DNA of 64,000 nucleotides from Campylorhamphus procurvoides (Eukaryota > Chordata > Aves > Passeriformes > Dendrocolaptidae), in assembly GCA_013396655.1 (NCBI GenBank), contig WBMV01000001.1, forward strand, positions 21,636 through 85,635, read 5' to 3'. The notes beneath the pieces were generated by a model, which was not told the origin of the DNA, did no database searches, and saw nothing but the letters and a program-made list of their open reading frames with translations. Below, one piece after another: positions 47,901 to 58,560 of the stretch (within the stretch, counting starts at the first letter, position 1; every line of letters begins with the position of its first letter). The translations under genes were made by a program, and so were the position numbers.

Positions 47901-50900
47901 GCAGCAAAGTCTCAAGTACCAACCCTTCCCCTCGCCAAGAGATGAAACACTCCACAAGAGCAGGAGACAGCTGAACCCATCTGCAACTCAACCAACTATG
48001 ACAAACTTCTTGTGAATGCAACGAGAGCTTTCTGGGAGAGAGAGCAGAGAGAGACACGGCTGTTTCATGCAGGCTACCAGCCTTCTGGGCACTGCCTACT
48101 CATGGTTGACTAGGTCATCAGTTTGTCTTTTCTGCAGACTTTCAAGCTATTAAAGTCTGTTAATAATGCAGGCACATCCACTGTCAGTGAAGGATGCATC
48201 AGCATCTGACCAGCTCAAGCCTGTGGAGCCTGGAAACCATCTCCATGAACGTATCGCACGTCTTAGTACTGTTTGAGTGGGAATATTTGGAGATGCTCTG
48301 CTCTGTGGTGTACCCAAAAATGCTTTGTTGTATAAAAAAAAAAAGGCATATTTACTAAATTCAAGCACTTACTTCAGTGACTGGCAGTCTCAGTAAAATA
48401 CACATTACTTCCAATGCTTAGAATAAGTGAAGGATAAATTCAGATGTTAAGATTTTTCATCTGCAGTAAAATGCCAACTCACATGCTTTCACTGAAATAA
48501 CACTCATTTCCAAGACTTGCAAAAGTGGAGGAAAGGAAGAGGTGGCAAAGAAGTCTACAGAACAACAAATTTTGAACATAATTTGCTTTAAAACAGAAAT
48601 AGATGTGTTTTTGCTGGGACCTCGAAATTTATTTTGCCAGGCCTCTCCCATTCACGCTCAGAAGAGACCCTCTACCAACAAAACATGCAATGCAGGAGGA
48701 AGGAAGATACTGAAGTAGATGCCAAGTTTTTAATCATAACTCCAAAATCCCAGTAGTGAAATGCCAGACTGAAAATGAAGCTAAATGATTTCAAACTGAG
48801 CAAGTAACTTGCAAGCAGATCTATAAAGGATAAAATTTCATGCAATCAGAATTTACAAACATCAGCTTCAGAATGACTCAAATGTCTACCTTTGACCTTC
48901 AAGACAACCTGCATCTCACTCAGATGGCATGCACCATAAAGACAGTTGACAATCCCATTTATTTACATGCACCCTTCTGTCAATTCTAAAATCATTTCTG
49001 CAGTCTCTTTTTGCAACTAACACGCACACACCTCCATAATAGAAAAGGCTTTGAGTAAGTTCTGTGATTCAAGCTAAAAGCCTCGAGTCATTTGTTCACC
49101 TTCAATTACTCTAAAAATTCTCTTTTGTACCTGAAATTCTGTTACATCCTTCTGCCTTGCTCCTTCAAGTCACTTAGGTATTAACACTCTAGAAAGACTC
49201 CTGCAGCCACATGGAGATCTGAAATTTGTCAGAGGTCAAGTAACCTACCCGTGAAGTCAAAGCCCATGCTCCCTGAGAAGCAATCCAGACAAATATTTAC
49301 CCGAATTTCTTCTGACCATTCAGATGACTCCAGCGATACACAGACCTCCTCACCAACCCCGACTGCAGGTTTTCAAACACTTTAAAGTAACAAGGTCTCC
49401 ATTTCACGGGCACATTTTGGTGCCACACAGGACACCTGCACTATGCAGCTCAACTGCATGAAACACGAAAGGAATCATTATCCAAGCACAGGAAAACGGG
49501 ACGACTGAAATCAAGGTAAAAGAAATTGGTTCTTTTGCTTACCTTCTGTCACTGACAGGTTAAAGTACAAAAGGAAAGAGTCAAGCACGGGGTTTCAGGG
49601 CTGCATAAAGAGCCCATTCATCACATTGTGAGAAGTCACATGCATATGATTGTGTCAGCTTAACAAAGCCACAGCAAGAGAGATTTCTTTAGGAACTATC
49701 ACCGCTGGAATTACAAAGGCAGTTAAGATACACTCTAGGACAGGAGAAAGGATGGTGTCCCAAAAGCAAGGTAATCCAGTATCCTACAGGAGGGAAGCAC
49801 TTGCTGAAAAATGCCTTATCAGCACATACACAACATTTGTAAACCAGAGAAAAGTTTAAGATGCTGAAAGAACATGAAAAATTATGCAGCTTGCCTGATC
49901 CTTTTCTCACCACCAAATACTTAACATGCAGATAAATTGTCACTACTTCTCCAAGTCACAGAAGGTTCACCACTGACTTGTCACTACTATAACTGCATAT
50001 TTAAACAAAAAAAGATGTGCAGCTATTCTTCAGAACCAGTACTTGGAAGAGAGGATAATCTATGAACACATATGCACTCTAGGAGAGAGCTGAGAATTAT
50101 GGAATAAAATACCAGCTGAGATGTTCAAGTGTAAAAGGATATAGATTTTACAGGATTCATATCTTCTCATAAGAATCATTGTAAATCTGGCAGATTAACA
50201 GCACTGGCAGAAAGATGCAGATGTTTTATTATTATTTTGAATAAGCATGTTCAATATGGCGAGTAAATCTTTGTTCTATATATTCAGTGAATGCCACTAG
50301 TTAGAGAAAGTAAGATCATTAATGTAATTTTTAGTTCACAGCTATGCAAGCTCCCAGGTAGGTTACTGGTGCCAAGGTCAAAGGCCACAGAAAGAAACCT
50401 TTTAGGAGTAAATTTTATTGCTTAATATCACCTCCATTTTCTTTCTGCAAAAATGCTTTATTACTAATAAGGACCAATAATGCCCCATCAAAATTAGAAA
50501 TACATAGTATATAATGCAAGTTGCAAGGGAGATGGAAAACAATTCTGAGCATAATGGCATGCTTCCACCTCCTTAGAAAAACTATGAAAATAATGCATCA
50601 AATTCAACTATTACCTCTTAAGAGCTCAGACTACTTAGTCCTATAAGTGGAGCAGAAAGCAGGCAGAGGGAAAGGAATCTTGTATAGGAGAGCTTGGGGA
50701 AGATTTTATGTAAATAAAGCAGCTGCAATGATGTAAGTAGGGTAATAGGAGGTGACAGGAAAAGTAAACAATGCAGTATTATCACAGGATAAAAATTCAC
50801 ACATTTTTACACTAATACCTCAAGTCTTAGGCCCAGTACATTTGGGGGAAATACTGTATCTATTAGAATACATCTCTATTATGATACTAGCTTTTCCTAA

Positions 50901-53513
50901 GTAGAAGCATTTAAAAGCACATTAAATGATGATGGTGGCTCTACCATCAAGACACTGTGTAGCTCTCCTCCACCTTCCCATCCAGCATGGAAATTGTTAC
51001 CATTGGCTGCATCATGGCTGCATTTAGCCCCTGGAATACTAATGTAGTGGGCACCACTTGAGTCCTTTTATAAGGCTGTCTTTAGCTTGAGTGCCCAAGT
51101 ACTACTGCCACTGAGCCAAGAACAATAACCTTACATTGCTGTTATCTAAACACGAACCTCATCAAGGCCAGAGGAAAATTACGCTTTTGAACTAATAAGT
51201 GATCTCTGCTGAGGCAGTTGCACAAAGCCAGAATGGACAGTAGAGCAAAAGAGTGAATCCCAGCTGACATTTGAGTAACAACTGTGCTGAGCCTTATACA
51301 AGACAGAGGAAGATATACAGTATAATGTTTTTTTCCAGATTATTTAGAACACTGCAGAATATCACATAATAAAGGCCATTTGGCAAGATAATATTGGTAC
51401 TTTTGACAGCAGAGTGCTTTGGGATGATCCATCAAAAGCATCAATTATTCAGCCTTTTAAGATGAAAAATAATTTAAATACATCACACTATTAAAAAGAA
51501 GAATACACAGAGGACAAGAAAAAAAGGCTCAAAAAAAGTCAAGGAGGAGGCCATATAAAACAGAGAAAGTGATGCAGATTGAGACAGAACAGCAAGGCCC
51601 AAATGGCAACAACAAATTTCTGTGACAGCATTTCAGAAGACCAGGGAAAGACATCAAACATAAGAAAGCTAAATATTTGTAGTGAGCCAAAACAAAAGAA
51701 ACACATACTTTTATCATACAGGTAAAAGCATACAAAAGAAAAAAATAACACATGCTAAGAATGCCTGAAAGAGAGAATGAAAGTATTCAAGCCATTTTAT
51801 TTCCAAAATTTTGGAAGTAAACACTTTGACTTATCCTCTTCTATTTAGCTAAACAAATGTACAGAAAGAATTAAGTAACCTAATCAATTATGGGCTTTTA
51901 CTGTGTGCGATTCCATCTACAGGCAGGAGGTAACTCCCATTACTCAACCAGGAAGATCAGAGGTGAGAATGCAAACATCCTTCAAAACAGATGATCCCAA
52001 ACACACGTCAGATAAATGTGTGTTCCAAATATGTGACAGCACAACTTCTCTTTTTTTAACATTAGGGAATTCAGCTATTGGCCAAGACTTTGCACCTCAT
52101 ACACATGTTTCACAAGCTTCCCCAGAAGGGAAAAAGACTTTGGGTATTTTCTGTTACAATGCTGAGAATGTCCTAGAGAACAGTGTACAACTTACAGTGT
52201 GTTGGCTTGGCTTACTAGCCATGAATATCTGTTCTGACAGATTCTTCCCATTACAAGAACACTTGAAACTAAGTTCCATAAGGGCTCAAACTCATCCAGT
52301 TAAGACAGGCTCATACCAGTTCTCATGTCAGCTGATCTATGACAGTGGTCCATGTACATACCCAGAATTTGTGGCAAATGCAATTACAGCCACAGCCCAA
52401 CATACACTAAGTAGCACCGGCATGTTTTTGCTGCTGGCTAAAACCACACAGTTGCTGTGACTGCACTGATATAGTAAAGTCATTAATCCATGATAAATTT
52501 AATAGTGAGCCTAAGATGAATGCCTCTTCCACTTAACTGTGCTGATATCCTTCTGAATATATCCTGGGAGAAGCATTAATTAGTGTTCTGGAACTCTCTA
52601 ACCAGAAAGTACTTCTGTCCAATGCTTGGACATTACCTTCGTGTAACACCTAATTAAGCTGCGGAACGCCTTTCCGCAGGATGTTGTGGCTGCTAAAATT
52701 TATAGAGGCTCACGCACCAAAAATTTAAAGACACTGCCACTGGCTCAGAAAATCTGCAAGCCATCAACTGCTAAAGACTGGGAGAGTGTTCTAGGGAAGT
52801 AACACACCGTGCTTCCCCACCCTTGTGCTCCTCCTTATGAATCTGTTACTGGCTACTGTCCAGAAACAGGCTATTGTACACTGTGGGTGTTTGGTCTAAT
52901 CCAGCATGGCCATTCTTCCAACAAGAATGCTTGCAAATGGATTTTTCTGTCCTAATCTCCAAAATTATAGCAATTAGCCAAGGTTCTGATTGCATTCAGC
53001 CAAAGTAAATATATCTTCTCCTTTCACGTGTAATTAACTGAAAGTTACAGAACAAAAATCTTTTTGTATGAGCAGCAACTCAGCAGAGAACTAATCAGTA
53101 CAAATCCCCTTTCTCTGAGGATGGAACAAAAAATATAAAAGTTGGTAAAATTACAGTTATGCCCAGTCTTGTCATTCAAGTTCCCATACATTCAACTGAG
53201 TATTTCTAGAATCTTGCTGGTATTATTACAATTACTTAGCAGGCATTGAAAGGCTGATGGGCCACCTTTGTGAGAGTTAATTCCAACATCGAAGCACTAA
53301 TGTCACAACTCACTTTTCCCAGCAAACCTAAATCATGTAACTTACATTTTCCTGATCAGAAGACAGAGGTGGCTCCACTAAAAGAAGGCTCTGTTGAGAG
53401 CTGTCCTCTCCAAAGGCTGCCTGTGTTGCTGCAGGGTCAGACATGTGTCCTCTTCTGAGCCGTAGACCCGGCTCTGGAGAACCAGCATTATCGGGTTCCG
53501 TTAGTTCATTCAT
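32797..53513 (-). CDS. ADIPOR2: Adiponectin receptor 2 (complete coding region, 7 coding exons)
   Basis: A PAQR-family seven-helix membrane protein with cytosolic N-terminus. It binds adiponectin, activates PPAR-alpha/AMPK signalling and has zinc-dependent ceramidase activity. Exons in transcript order: 53513-53346, 40087-39968, 38126-37955, 37290-37104, 36063-35876, 34655-34462, 32928-32797, joining in frame to 386 residues, the human length. The zinc ligands are H201, H347 and H351, and D218 is in KLDYSG; mammalian numbers are one higher because of a one-residue N-terminal difference. The variable N-terminus (1-56) is followed by the conserved SPQEDEGFMGMSPLLQAHHA segment and the seven helices. 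All introns are GT-AG. The start is the first ATG of its exon and matches the mammalian MNE start. Confidence 0.97.
32929..34461 (-). other. ADIPOR2: ADIPOR2 intron between coding exons 6 and 7
   Basis: 1.5 kb, GT-AG. A short CA repeat lies near 33122-33138. The stretch at 33840-33970 is pyrimidine-rich on the + strand. Nothing else is recognised. Confidence 0.75.
34462..34655 (-). CDS. ADIPOR2: ADIPOR2 coding exon 6, residues 279-343
   Basis: 194 nt, completes a glycine codon, then VFLGLGLSGVIPTLHFVISE, continuing to PERFFPGKCDIW. It covers helices 5 and 6 and the loop before helix 7. Donor GTGAGT, phase 0 out. Confidence 0.97.
34656..35875 (-). other. ADIPOR2: ADIPOR2 intron between coding exons 5 and 6
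   Basis: 1.2 kb, donor GTAAGA, acceptor CTCCCAG. I see no repeat or additional exon. Confidence 0.75.
35876..36063 (-). CDS. ADIPOR2: ADIPOR2 coding exon 5, residues 216-279
   Basis: 188 nt, completes lysine 216, then LDYSGIALLIMGSFVPWLYY and on to QWDMFATPEYRGVRA. It covers helices 3 and 4. D218 corresponds to the conserved acidic residue near the zinc site. The GLY codon at the end is split with exon 6. Confidence 0.98.
36064..37103 (-). other. ADIPOR2: ADIPOR2 intron between coding exons 4 and 5
   Basis: 1.0 kb, donor GTAAGT, acceptor CTTCTAG. Nothing recognised inside. Confidence 0.75.
37104..37290 (-). CDS. ADIPOR2: ADIPOR2 coding exon 4, residues 154-216
   Basis: 187 nt, encodes CVFFLCLGIFYMFRPN and FFLGAILCLSFSWLFHTVYC, helices 1 and 2 with the first zinc-binding histidine (H201 in WLFHTV). 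Phase 1 in and phase 2 out, consistent with both neighbours. Confidence 0.98.
37291..37954 (-). other. ADIPOR2: ADIPOR2 intron between coding exons 3 and 4
   Basis: 0.66 kb, donor GTATTT (weaker than the others), acceptor TTTTTCAG. No feature seen inside. Confidence 0.75.
37955..38126 (-). CDS. ADIPOR2: ADIPOR2 coding exon 3, residues 97-154
   Basis: 172 nt, encodes VWEGRWRVIPHDVLPDWLKD and PSFRACFKSIFRIHTETGN, the conserved cytosolic segment immediately before helix 1. This part packs against the membrane domain in the family. Confidence 0.98.
38127..39967 (-). other. ADIPOR2: ADIPOR2 intron between coding exons 2 and 3
   Basis: 1.8 kb, donor GTAAGG, acceptor ACTTCTAG. No repeat or exon recognised. 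Confidence 0.75.
39968..40087 (-). CDS. ADIPOR2: ADIPOR2 coding exon 2, residues 57-96
   Basis: 120 nt, phase 0 to 0, preceded by a long pyrimidine tract ending CCCCCCAG. It encodes CSEDCKHNDESPQEDEGFMG and MSPLLQAHHAMERMEEFVCK, the start of the conserved cytosolic region. It contains in-frame methionines in GFMGM that an N-truncated isoform could use. Confidence 0.97.
42138..42215 (-). mobile_element. CR1 LINE 3' end fragment
   Basis: 'catagaaacgtagaatggtt', 'taggctggaaaggagcttta' and 'agtccaagtcccctgccatg' are the reverse complement of a CR1 3' terminus. Only about 80 bp is clear. Confidence 0.75.
43236..43330 (+). repeat. MIR-like SINE relic (tentative)
   Basis: 'ttttaaaatgagaaacatcc', 'tcacttgcctaagaccatgc' and 'aagaaatgagggcccagaag' follow the MIR core order. 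Highly diverged. Confidence 0.4.
45312..45881 (-). mobile_element. Solo LTR of an endogenous retrovirus (copy 1, 570 bp)
   Basis: Begins TG and ends CA on the + strand, flanked by ACCAG (45307-45311) and ACTAG (45882-45886), a 5-bp target-site duplication with one mutation. Read on the minus strand it has TATATAAA (45617-45624) and then ATTAAA (45440-45445), so the retroviral sense is minus, the same strand as ADIPOR2. There is no internal gag/pol/env, so it is a solo LTR left by recombination. I recall this as a common neoavian ERVL-type LTR; the family name was not checked. Confidence 0.85.
52651..52925 (+). mobile_element. Older CR1 LINE 3' end
   Basis: 'attaagctgcggaacgcctt', 'tccgcaggatgttgtggctg', 'ctgttactggctactgtcca', 'gtgtttggtctaatccagca' and 'tggccattcttcc' match the conserved 3' region of an old CR1 lineage. 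More diverged than the copy at 27395. Confidence 0.8.
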
Positions 53514-53581
53514 GAGATGCTGGGAGCCTTCTCAAATATTCTCTTTCCTCTTGGTTCAGTTTGGCTGATTATGTGTTGGCT
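53346..53581 (-). CDS. ADIPOR2: ADIPOR2 coding exon 1 with 5'UTR part, residues 1-56
   Basis: The ATG is at 53513-53511 and the exon continues 68 nt upstream as 5'UTR to an acceptor (CTTTCAG) before 53581. It encodes MNELTEPDNAGSPEPGLRLR and ends SSDQEN before GTAAGT. This is the fast-evolving N-terminus; only the MNE start and the SPEP/RLR.GH pattern match mammals. The start lacks a purine at -3 and a G at +4. No other ATG occurs in the visible 5'UTR. Confidence 0.93.
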
Positions 53582-55561
53582 CTGAAAGACAAACAGTTTA
53601 TATAACTCAACTGAAGTTAAAAAGACGGGTGTAAAAGTTGGCTGGAAGAAGAGCATGCTTAAAAGCTACCAAACAGCTACGACAACTGCTTTTCTATGTG
53701 CCAAAACTCCCACAGGAGCAATTACACAGATTTCTACACTGCTGGACAATGAATTCTCATCTTGAGACCACTATCACTTTCATATCCTAACACAAGTTAA
53801 ACACAACTTTGAAAGACAATAGCAAGTGAGCCTCATAGAACTTTTTTTTATAAATTTATCATATTTTTTAGAAATTATTTTTATGAAACTGCCAACACTG
53901 GGCTGTTAATACTAGTTAGAAATAAACTCCCTATCACAGGTACTCTGTAATTATCAGCTTTTTGTGCGTATCAAGCTCATACCCAAGCTCAATCATCTGG
54001 GCTAGGATTCACCAAAAATAGGACATTAAGTACTAGTACAGCTGCTCAGGTAATGGCAAGCAACCAGAGCTCATGCAGCAACTAATTTTAGACAGACTGC
54101 AAGGAGGGCAGTAGTACACAGAGCAATTAAGCTTCTCCTGCTTAAATTAACATGCTCACAATCACTGCCAGCAATAGGCTTGCACCTTTACTTGTGTAAG
54201 GAATTAGAGCAGACAGATTTAAACACTGTTCATTCCATCAGAGCAATCAGACAGGCAATTCCCCCAGAAAACCATAACCCATGATTTCTACTCAGAAAAG
54301 TATTTTACACTTAAAACACTGCAAAAAGGATTCAGGGTAAATTTAACTCAAAATGCTAAAGATTTGACTAAATCTGCAGAAAATTAATGACAACAGTTAT
54401 TATGAGCCCTCATCCAACAGTATTATTGGTTACCCCTTTGTCTCGTACATCACTGTGTGGTGCTCTTCAATAGCCAGCCAAAGATGCCTGTTGGACACTG
54501 GTAGCTTTGGGAAGCACAATATCCAGAGAACTTTGCAATCTGAGTGCCAGAAAGCATCAGAGCAAATTACAATAATGAAGCCTCAGCTGAGGCTTCAGAA
54601 TCACTTTGAACGAGGATCTATTCGTTTTGCACTAATCACTTGGTGTCATTCTTATTACTGTAGCATCTAAGTACTCAGATGTGACTAACACATAACATTA
54701 AGATAATCCATCTAACAAGTTTTAACTTGCCAGGATGCATAATTAAATTGAAATTTTAGTGCCCAATGAAAGATGCTGAAATCTGTCATAATGTAGGAGA
54801 GAAAATTAAAAATATAAGATGGGGAATTGATATTGGCAGTCTTATAATAAAATGTCACCTCCAAAACGCCAATAAATAGTCTATTCTGTCCTTACAGGAA
54901 CTAATTTCATTTACATATGATCACTGCAAGATAATTCTCAGCTGTGACAAATGGGCTATAGTTAATTCTGCTGCAGCATTTTGCCACATTATATCCCCTC
55001 AGCTGCCTGGCAATCCTCAGAGGAGAGAGCTGCTAATGAGCAGGTAACAGACTTTGCAGAACTAAATGATACCTCAAGTTGTCTGGGTTCAGTATGGCAC
55101 AGTGCTTTAATCACCCAAGATGGTACGCTGACAATCCGACAGCAGAGCAGATGGTGTGCCCACCTTCCTGCTACCTTCACTACAGGGTCAGCAACCTCCA
55201 TCTGAGATGGCCACAGCTGTTTACTTGGTAAACATGACAGTCACAGGAGAATTAAGGTAAGGTCTAACAGCATTACACAGGAAGCTCAATGAAGAAGTTG
55301 AGGAAGGAGATTTCAAGAACAAGAACAAATACTTAGAAAGCCACAGAACTGCTGAAATCTTCACTGGTTTTGTCATATTTCAAGCAGTCAAATAACAATT
55401 CTATTTTTATGCCCGAAACATAAAGACATAATTACACTGCCATTTGGCAAAACTGATCTAAGAGAGAAAAGAGTATGCAACAACAACTACAGTTTGAAAC
55501 AAAGCTTACGGGTATCTTAATCTGAAAAGCAACCTATAGGAGACTAATTTCAGTACAGTAC

Positions 55562-55834
55562 TATGCTGGTTTTGCCTGGGGTAGAGCTGATTTTCTTCCC
55601 AAGTACCTGTTATGTGTGATGGAGCCCTGCTTTCCTGGGGATGGCTGACCACCTGCCTGCCCAAGGGAAGTGGTGAGTAAATTCCTTGGTTTGCTTTGCT
55701 TTATCCACAGGTTTTGCTTTACCTCAACCCACAGTTTCTCTTTTACTTTTCTGAATCTCTCTCCCATCCCACTGGAGCAGAGCGAGCAAGTGGCTGTGCT
55801 GGGCTTAGTTGCCAGGTGGGGTTAGACCACAACA
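55562..55834 (+). mobile_element. Solo LTR, same family as 45312-45881, internally deleted (copy 2)
   Basis: 273 bp, flanked by AGTAC (55557-55561) and AGTCC (55835-55839), a 5-bp duplication with one mismatch. The first about 40 bp (TGGTTTTGCCTGGGGTAGAG) is the family's 5' end and the rest, from GATGGAGCCCTGC onward, is the R-U5 side. The middle, with the TATA box, is missing relative to copy 1. Orientation is opposite to copy 1 and to ADIPOR2. Confidence 0.85.
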
Positions 55835-58059
55835 AGTCCCCTGTACCAATCTGAAGTTCTAGTGAAACCCAAAAAAATGCAATCAAGCAGAGCAGCTGTT
55901 CATAAACAACAGTTACACACACCAAGGCACACACCCCTACCTGACATCCCACACAACACTTCAAACAGGTAGTTAGTTGGAACAGCCCTAGTTAGTTCCA
56001 CGGATTGTGCAATTTGTGTTAGACGTTTAACCAGCAAGTTTTACTAGTTCTCCTTTCCACCAGCTTTAAGCAACAGAATTGCGACTCTGTGCTGCATCAC
56101 CAGCTTTATTGCCTAACAGCCTGTCCTTACATCACCTCGGTGACATTGTGGGAGCAATGCTCTGAGACACAGTAACAATCACACAACAGGCTTAACCACA
56201 TTTAGCCAAGATGCTTGCGAAAGGTTCTTATAATACAAGAAGATACAGGAATGCCAAGAGACTTTTAAATCAGGCCCTGAAGATTTACTTCACTAGCACT
56301 CACTGCCAAGCATTCACTAAGGTTAAAAATAAAAGAGGCATTTCACCTCCAGAGGGTCAGACTTGCATTCAGCAGCAGAGTTGAACTTGAGAGCTCTGCA
56401 GAAAGGGAAGCTCTTGTTTCTTGAAATTACACTGGAATTGTTCAGTGAACTAAGATATTTCCATCATTTATGCAGGATCTTCTTAGTGCTAAATATGCTT
56501 GTGTTGAAACAGCATGCAAAGGTAAGCAAGCTAAAACATAGTCCAAAAGTATCACTACTGGTTTTTTGTTCTTTTTAAACATGTACTATGAAAGCCTCAA
56601 CTATTTGGTCACAAGTGAGCAACAGCAGTCTGAGGCTATGAACGGGAAAGGAAATTAGAAAGGAATTAGGAAGTTTTAAGTATGGTCAGTGGCATCTAGA
56701 CAGAATTCGATCGTTGTAACACTGTAAAGGGACTTACTGCATCATTCTGCCTAAGACTGTAGTCCATGAAAACAAAAACTAGAAAAATGGAAAGCTATAG
56801 AACGCTTGGGGTCTCAGAAAATATTGTTTTGTGTTTCACTGAGACTATAAATCTCATATATGAAGTTAACTTTTTTTGTAGCATGCAAACTAAAGGTTTC
56901 ATTAAAATTAGCTTCCATTTAAAGAGGAAGTTGCCATGTACAATTTAAAATCTGCTTAATGACTGCATATATAATAAGCATAATATCAGCATCTAGATGA
57001 ATCAGTGAGTTCCTGCTGTGCTTAAAATAAGCCGAGAAAAACATCTACAGAATTTGGTTTGTTGTGGTGGGGTTTTTTTTAATATAGAAAACTTCTAAAT
57101 GCTAAGTCAGCTTTTAGAAAGGACTTACCAGTTTAATACAACCAGAGTTCTAAACACAGCCTACAAACACAAAATGAGGCACTCCCTTAGCTGAGTTAAA
57201 ACGCTGCTGCCATGCCACCACACACCTCACAGCAAGCACAGTCAGTGCCAGTTTGAGGCTGAAGACAGGCACCTGCCATCCTTCCAAGCACAGATTCAGA
57301 AGGCAATACTATTTCAGCAGTTCACTGCAATTGTGCAATGTCACAGGAGTCAACATCCACAACTGCAGCATATTTAGGACACTGTTTCACTCCTCTAAGT
57401 GACAAGGGAAGAGCAGTTACACAAACCTAAGCACCAGGGATAATGCTATTATTCTCTTTAAGATACTCCCCAGGATAAGGACTACAGCCCTTCTAAACTT
57501 TCAGGACTCACCTGGCACCAGGACTGGTTTACAATCTAAGCTAAAGGATGTCACATGGTAGCAAAGCAAAGAAAGCACGCTAACAAGTAATGTTTGCAAT
57601 CAAATCTAAAAGATCTCTCTCTCTCCCTTTGTAGGATAAAACACGGTCTCAGATGCTCAGACTACCTCCCACTACCCCTAAGAAAAGCAATCTCCAATAT
57701 TCAACTCTTGCCATTATGTTCTTTTCTATAAGCAGCACAAGAATGATCCCTTGAAAGGTATTTCATTCTGTCTGTAGCTGATATTTGGAAGATGAATGAA
57801 AATTGCATCTCCCTACACTCCCCTCTCAACTGCCTTTCTGACAGAAACTTTCCTGTTCAGGTTGCCAGTGGCATCCCTGTATGCTCCTTCCTTGCTAATC
57901 CTCTTCCAAAGCATCCATTAAAGCAGCATAAGCAACATATACACTGCATAATACTTCATAAGTTAGCCCATTCTCCCTAACAGAACTGAAGTTATCAAAA
58001 GAACAGAGAGCCAGCATGAAAATTTCAGGCTATACATTTCTCTGAACATTCATTAATGC

Positions 58060-58560
58060 TTAATGAAGGGCTTGAGTGCCTGAAAAGTCTTGTAAGAGAT
58101 ACCCTGTCAATGTACAAACTTTGCCTTGCTTGTGTCCATGTACCAAGACAGCCACAATAGCATCACTGGGGGAATACAACGATGCCAGGGGAAAGGCAAA
58201 GCTGACTAACAGTAAACCACTGATGGGCTCAATAACTGCACCAAATCCAAAGCTGATTACACAAGGCCTTAGCAACAAAATAGGCACAACTCCAGTTCCT
58301 GAACTGCTAGCACAAGTGAAAAAGGCAAAGAAAGCACTTCCAGTACAACCCATGGGCACACTGTGATAAGAACACAGCTTACATAGGGTGATGGGGAATT
58401 TTGTGCCTATGAAAAATAGATTCTGGCTACCTTGACTGAAATAAGGTATACTAAATGAAATGTAGCTTTCTTGGCACACTGCATTTCTACTACTATCTTC
58501 TGGTAGGGAGGTTCTGTCATGAGTAGTCCCCCCCAAATGGTATAGTAACACCAAGAGCAT
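58060..58560. other. Interval open on both strands, possible pseudogene relic
   Basis: Minus frame 58560-58060 is open for 166 codons. The plus frame 58076-58366 is open for 97 codons with a protein-like composition (for example GEYNDARGKAKLTNSKPLMG and TPVPELLAQVKKAKKALPVQ) but begins with GTG directly after a stop. I do not recognise either product. It may be a decayed retrocopy or chance. Confidence 0.25.

Larger units (their letters stand above)
40088..53345 (-). other. ADIPOR2: ADIPOR2 first coding intron, 13.3 kb
   Basis: AT-rich. Recognised contents are a CR1 3' end (42138-42215), a MIR-like relic (43236-43330), a solo LTR (45312-45881) and an older CR1 3' end (52651-52925). No embedded gene is supported; the 185-codon ORF at 51903-52460 (+) shows no domain. 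Confidence 0.75.

Noticed and set aside
51903..52460. 185-codon ORF on the + strand in the ADIPOR2 first coding intron
   Set aside because: No domain, no splice context and no biased composition; a chance open frame.
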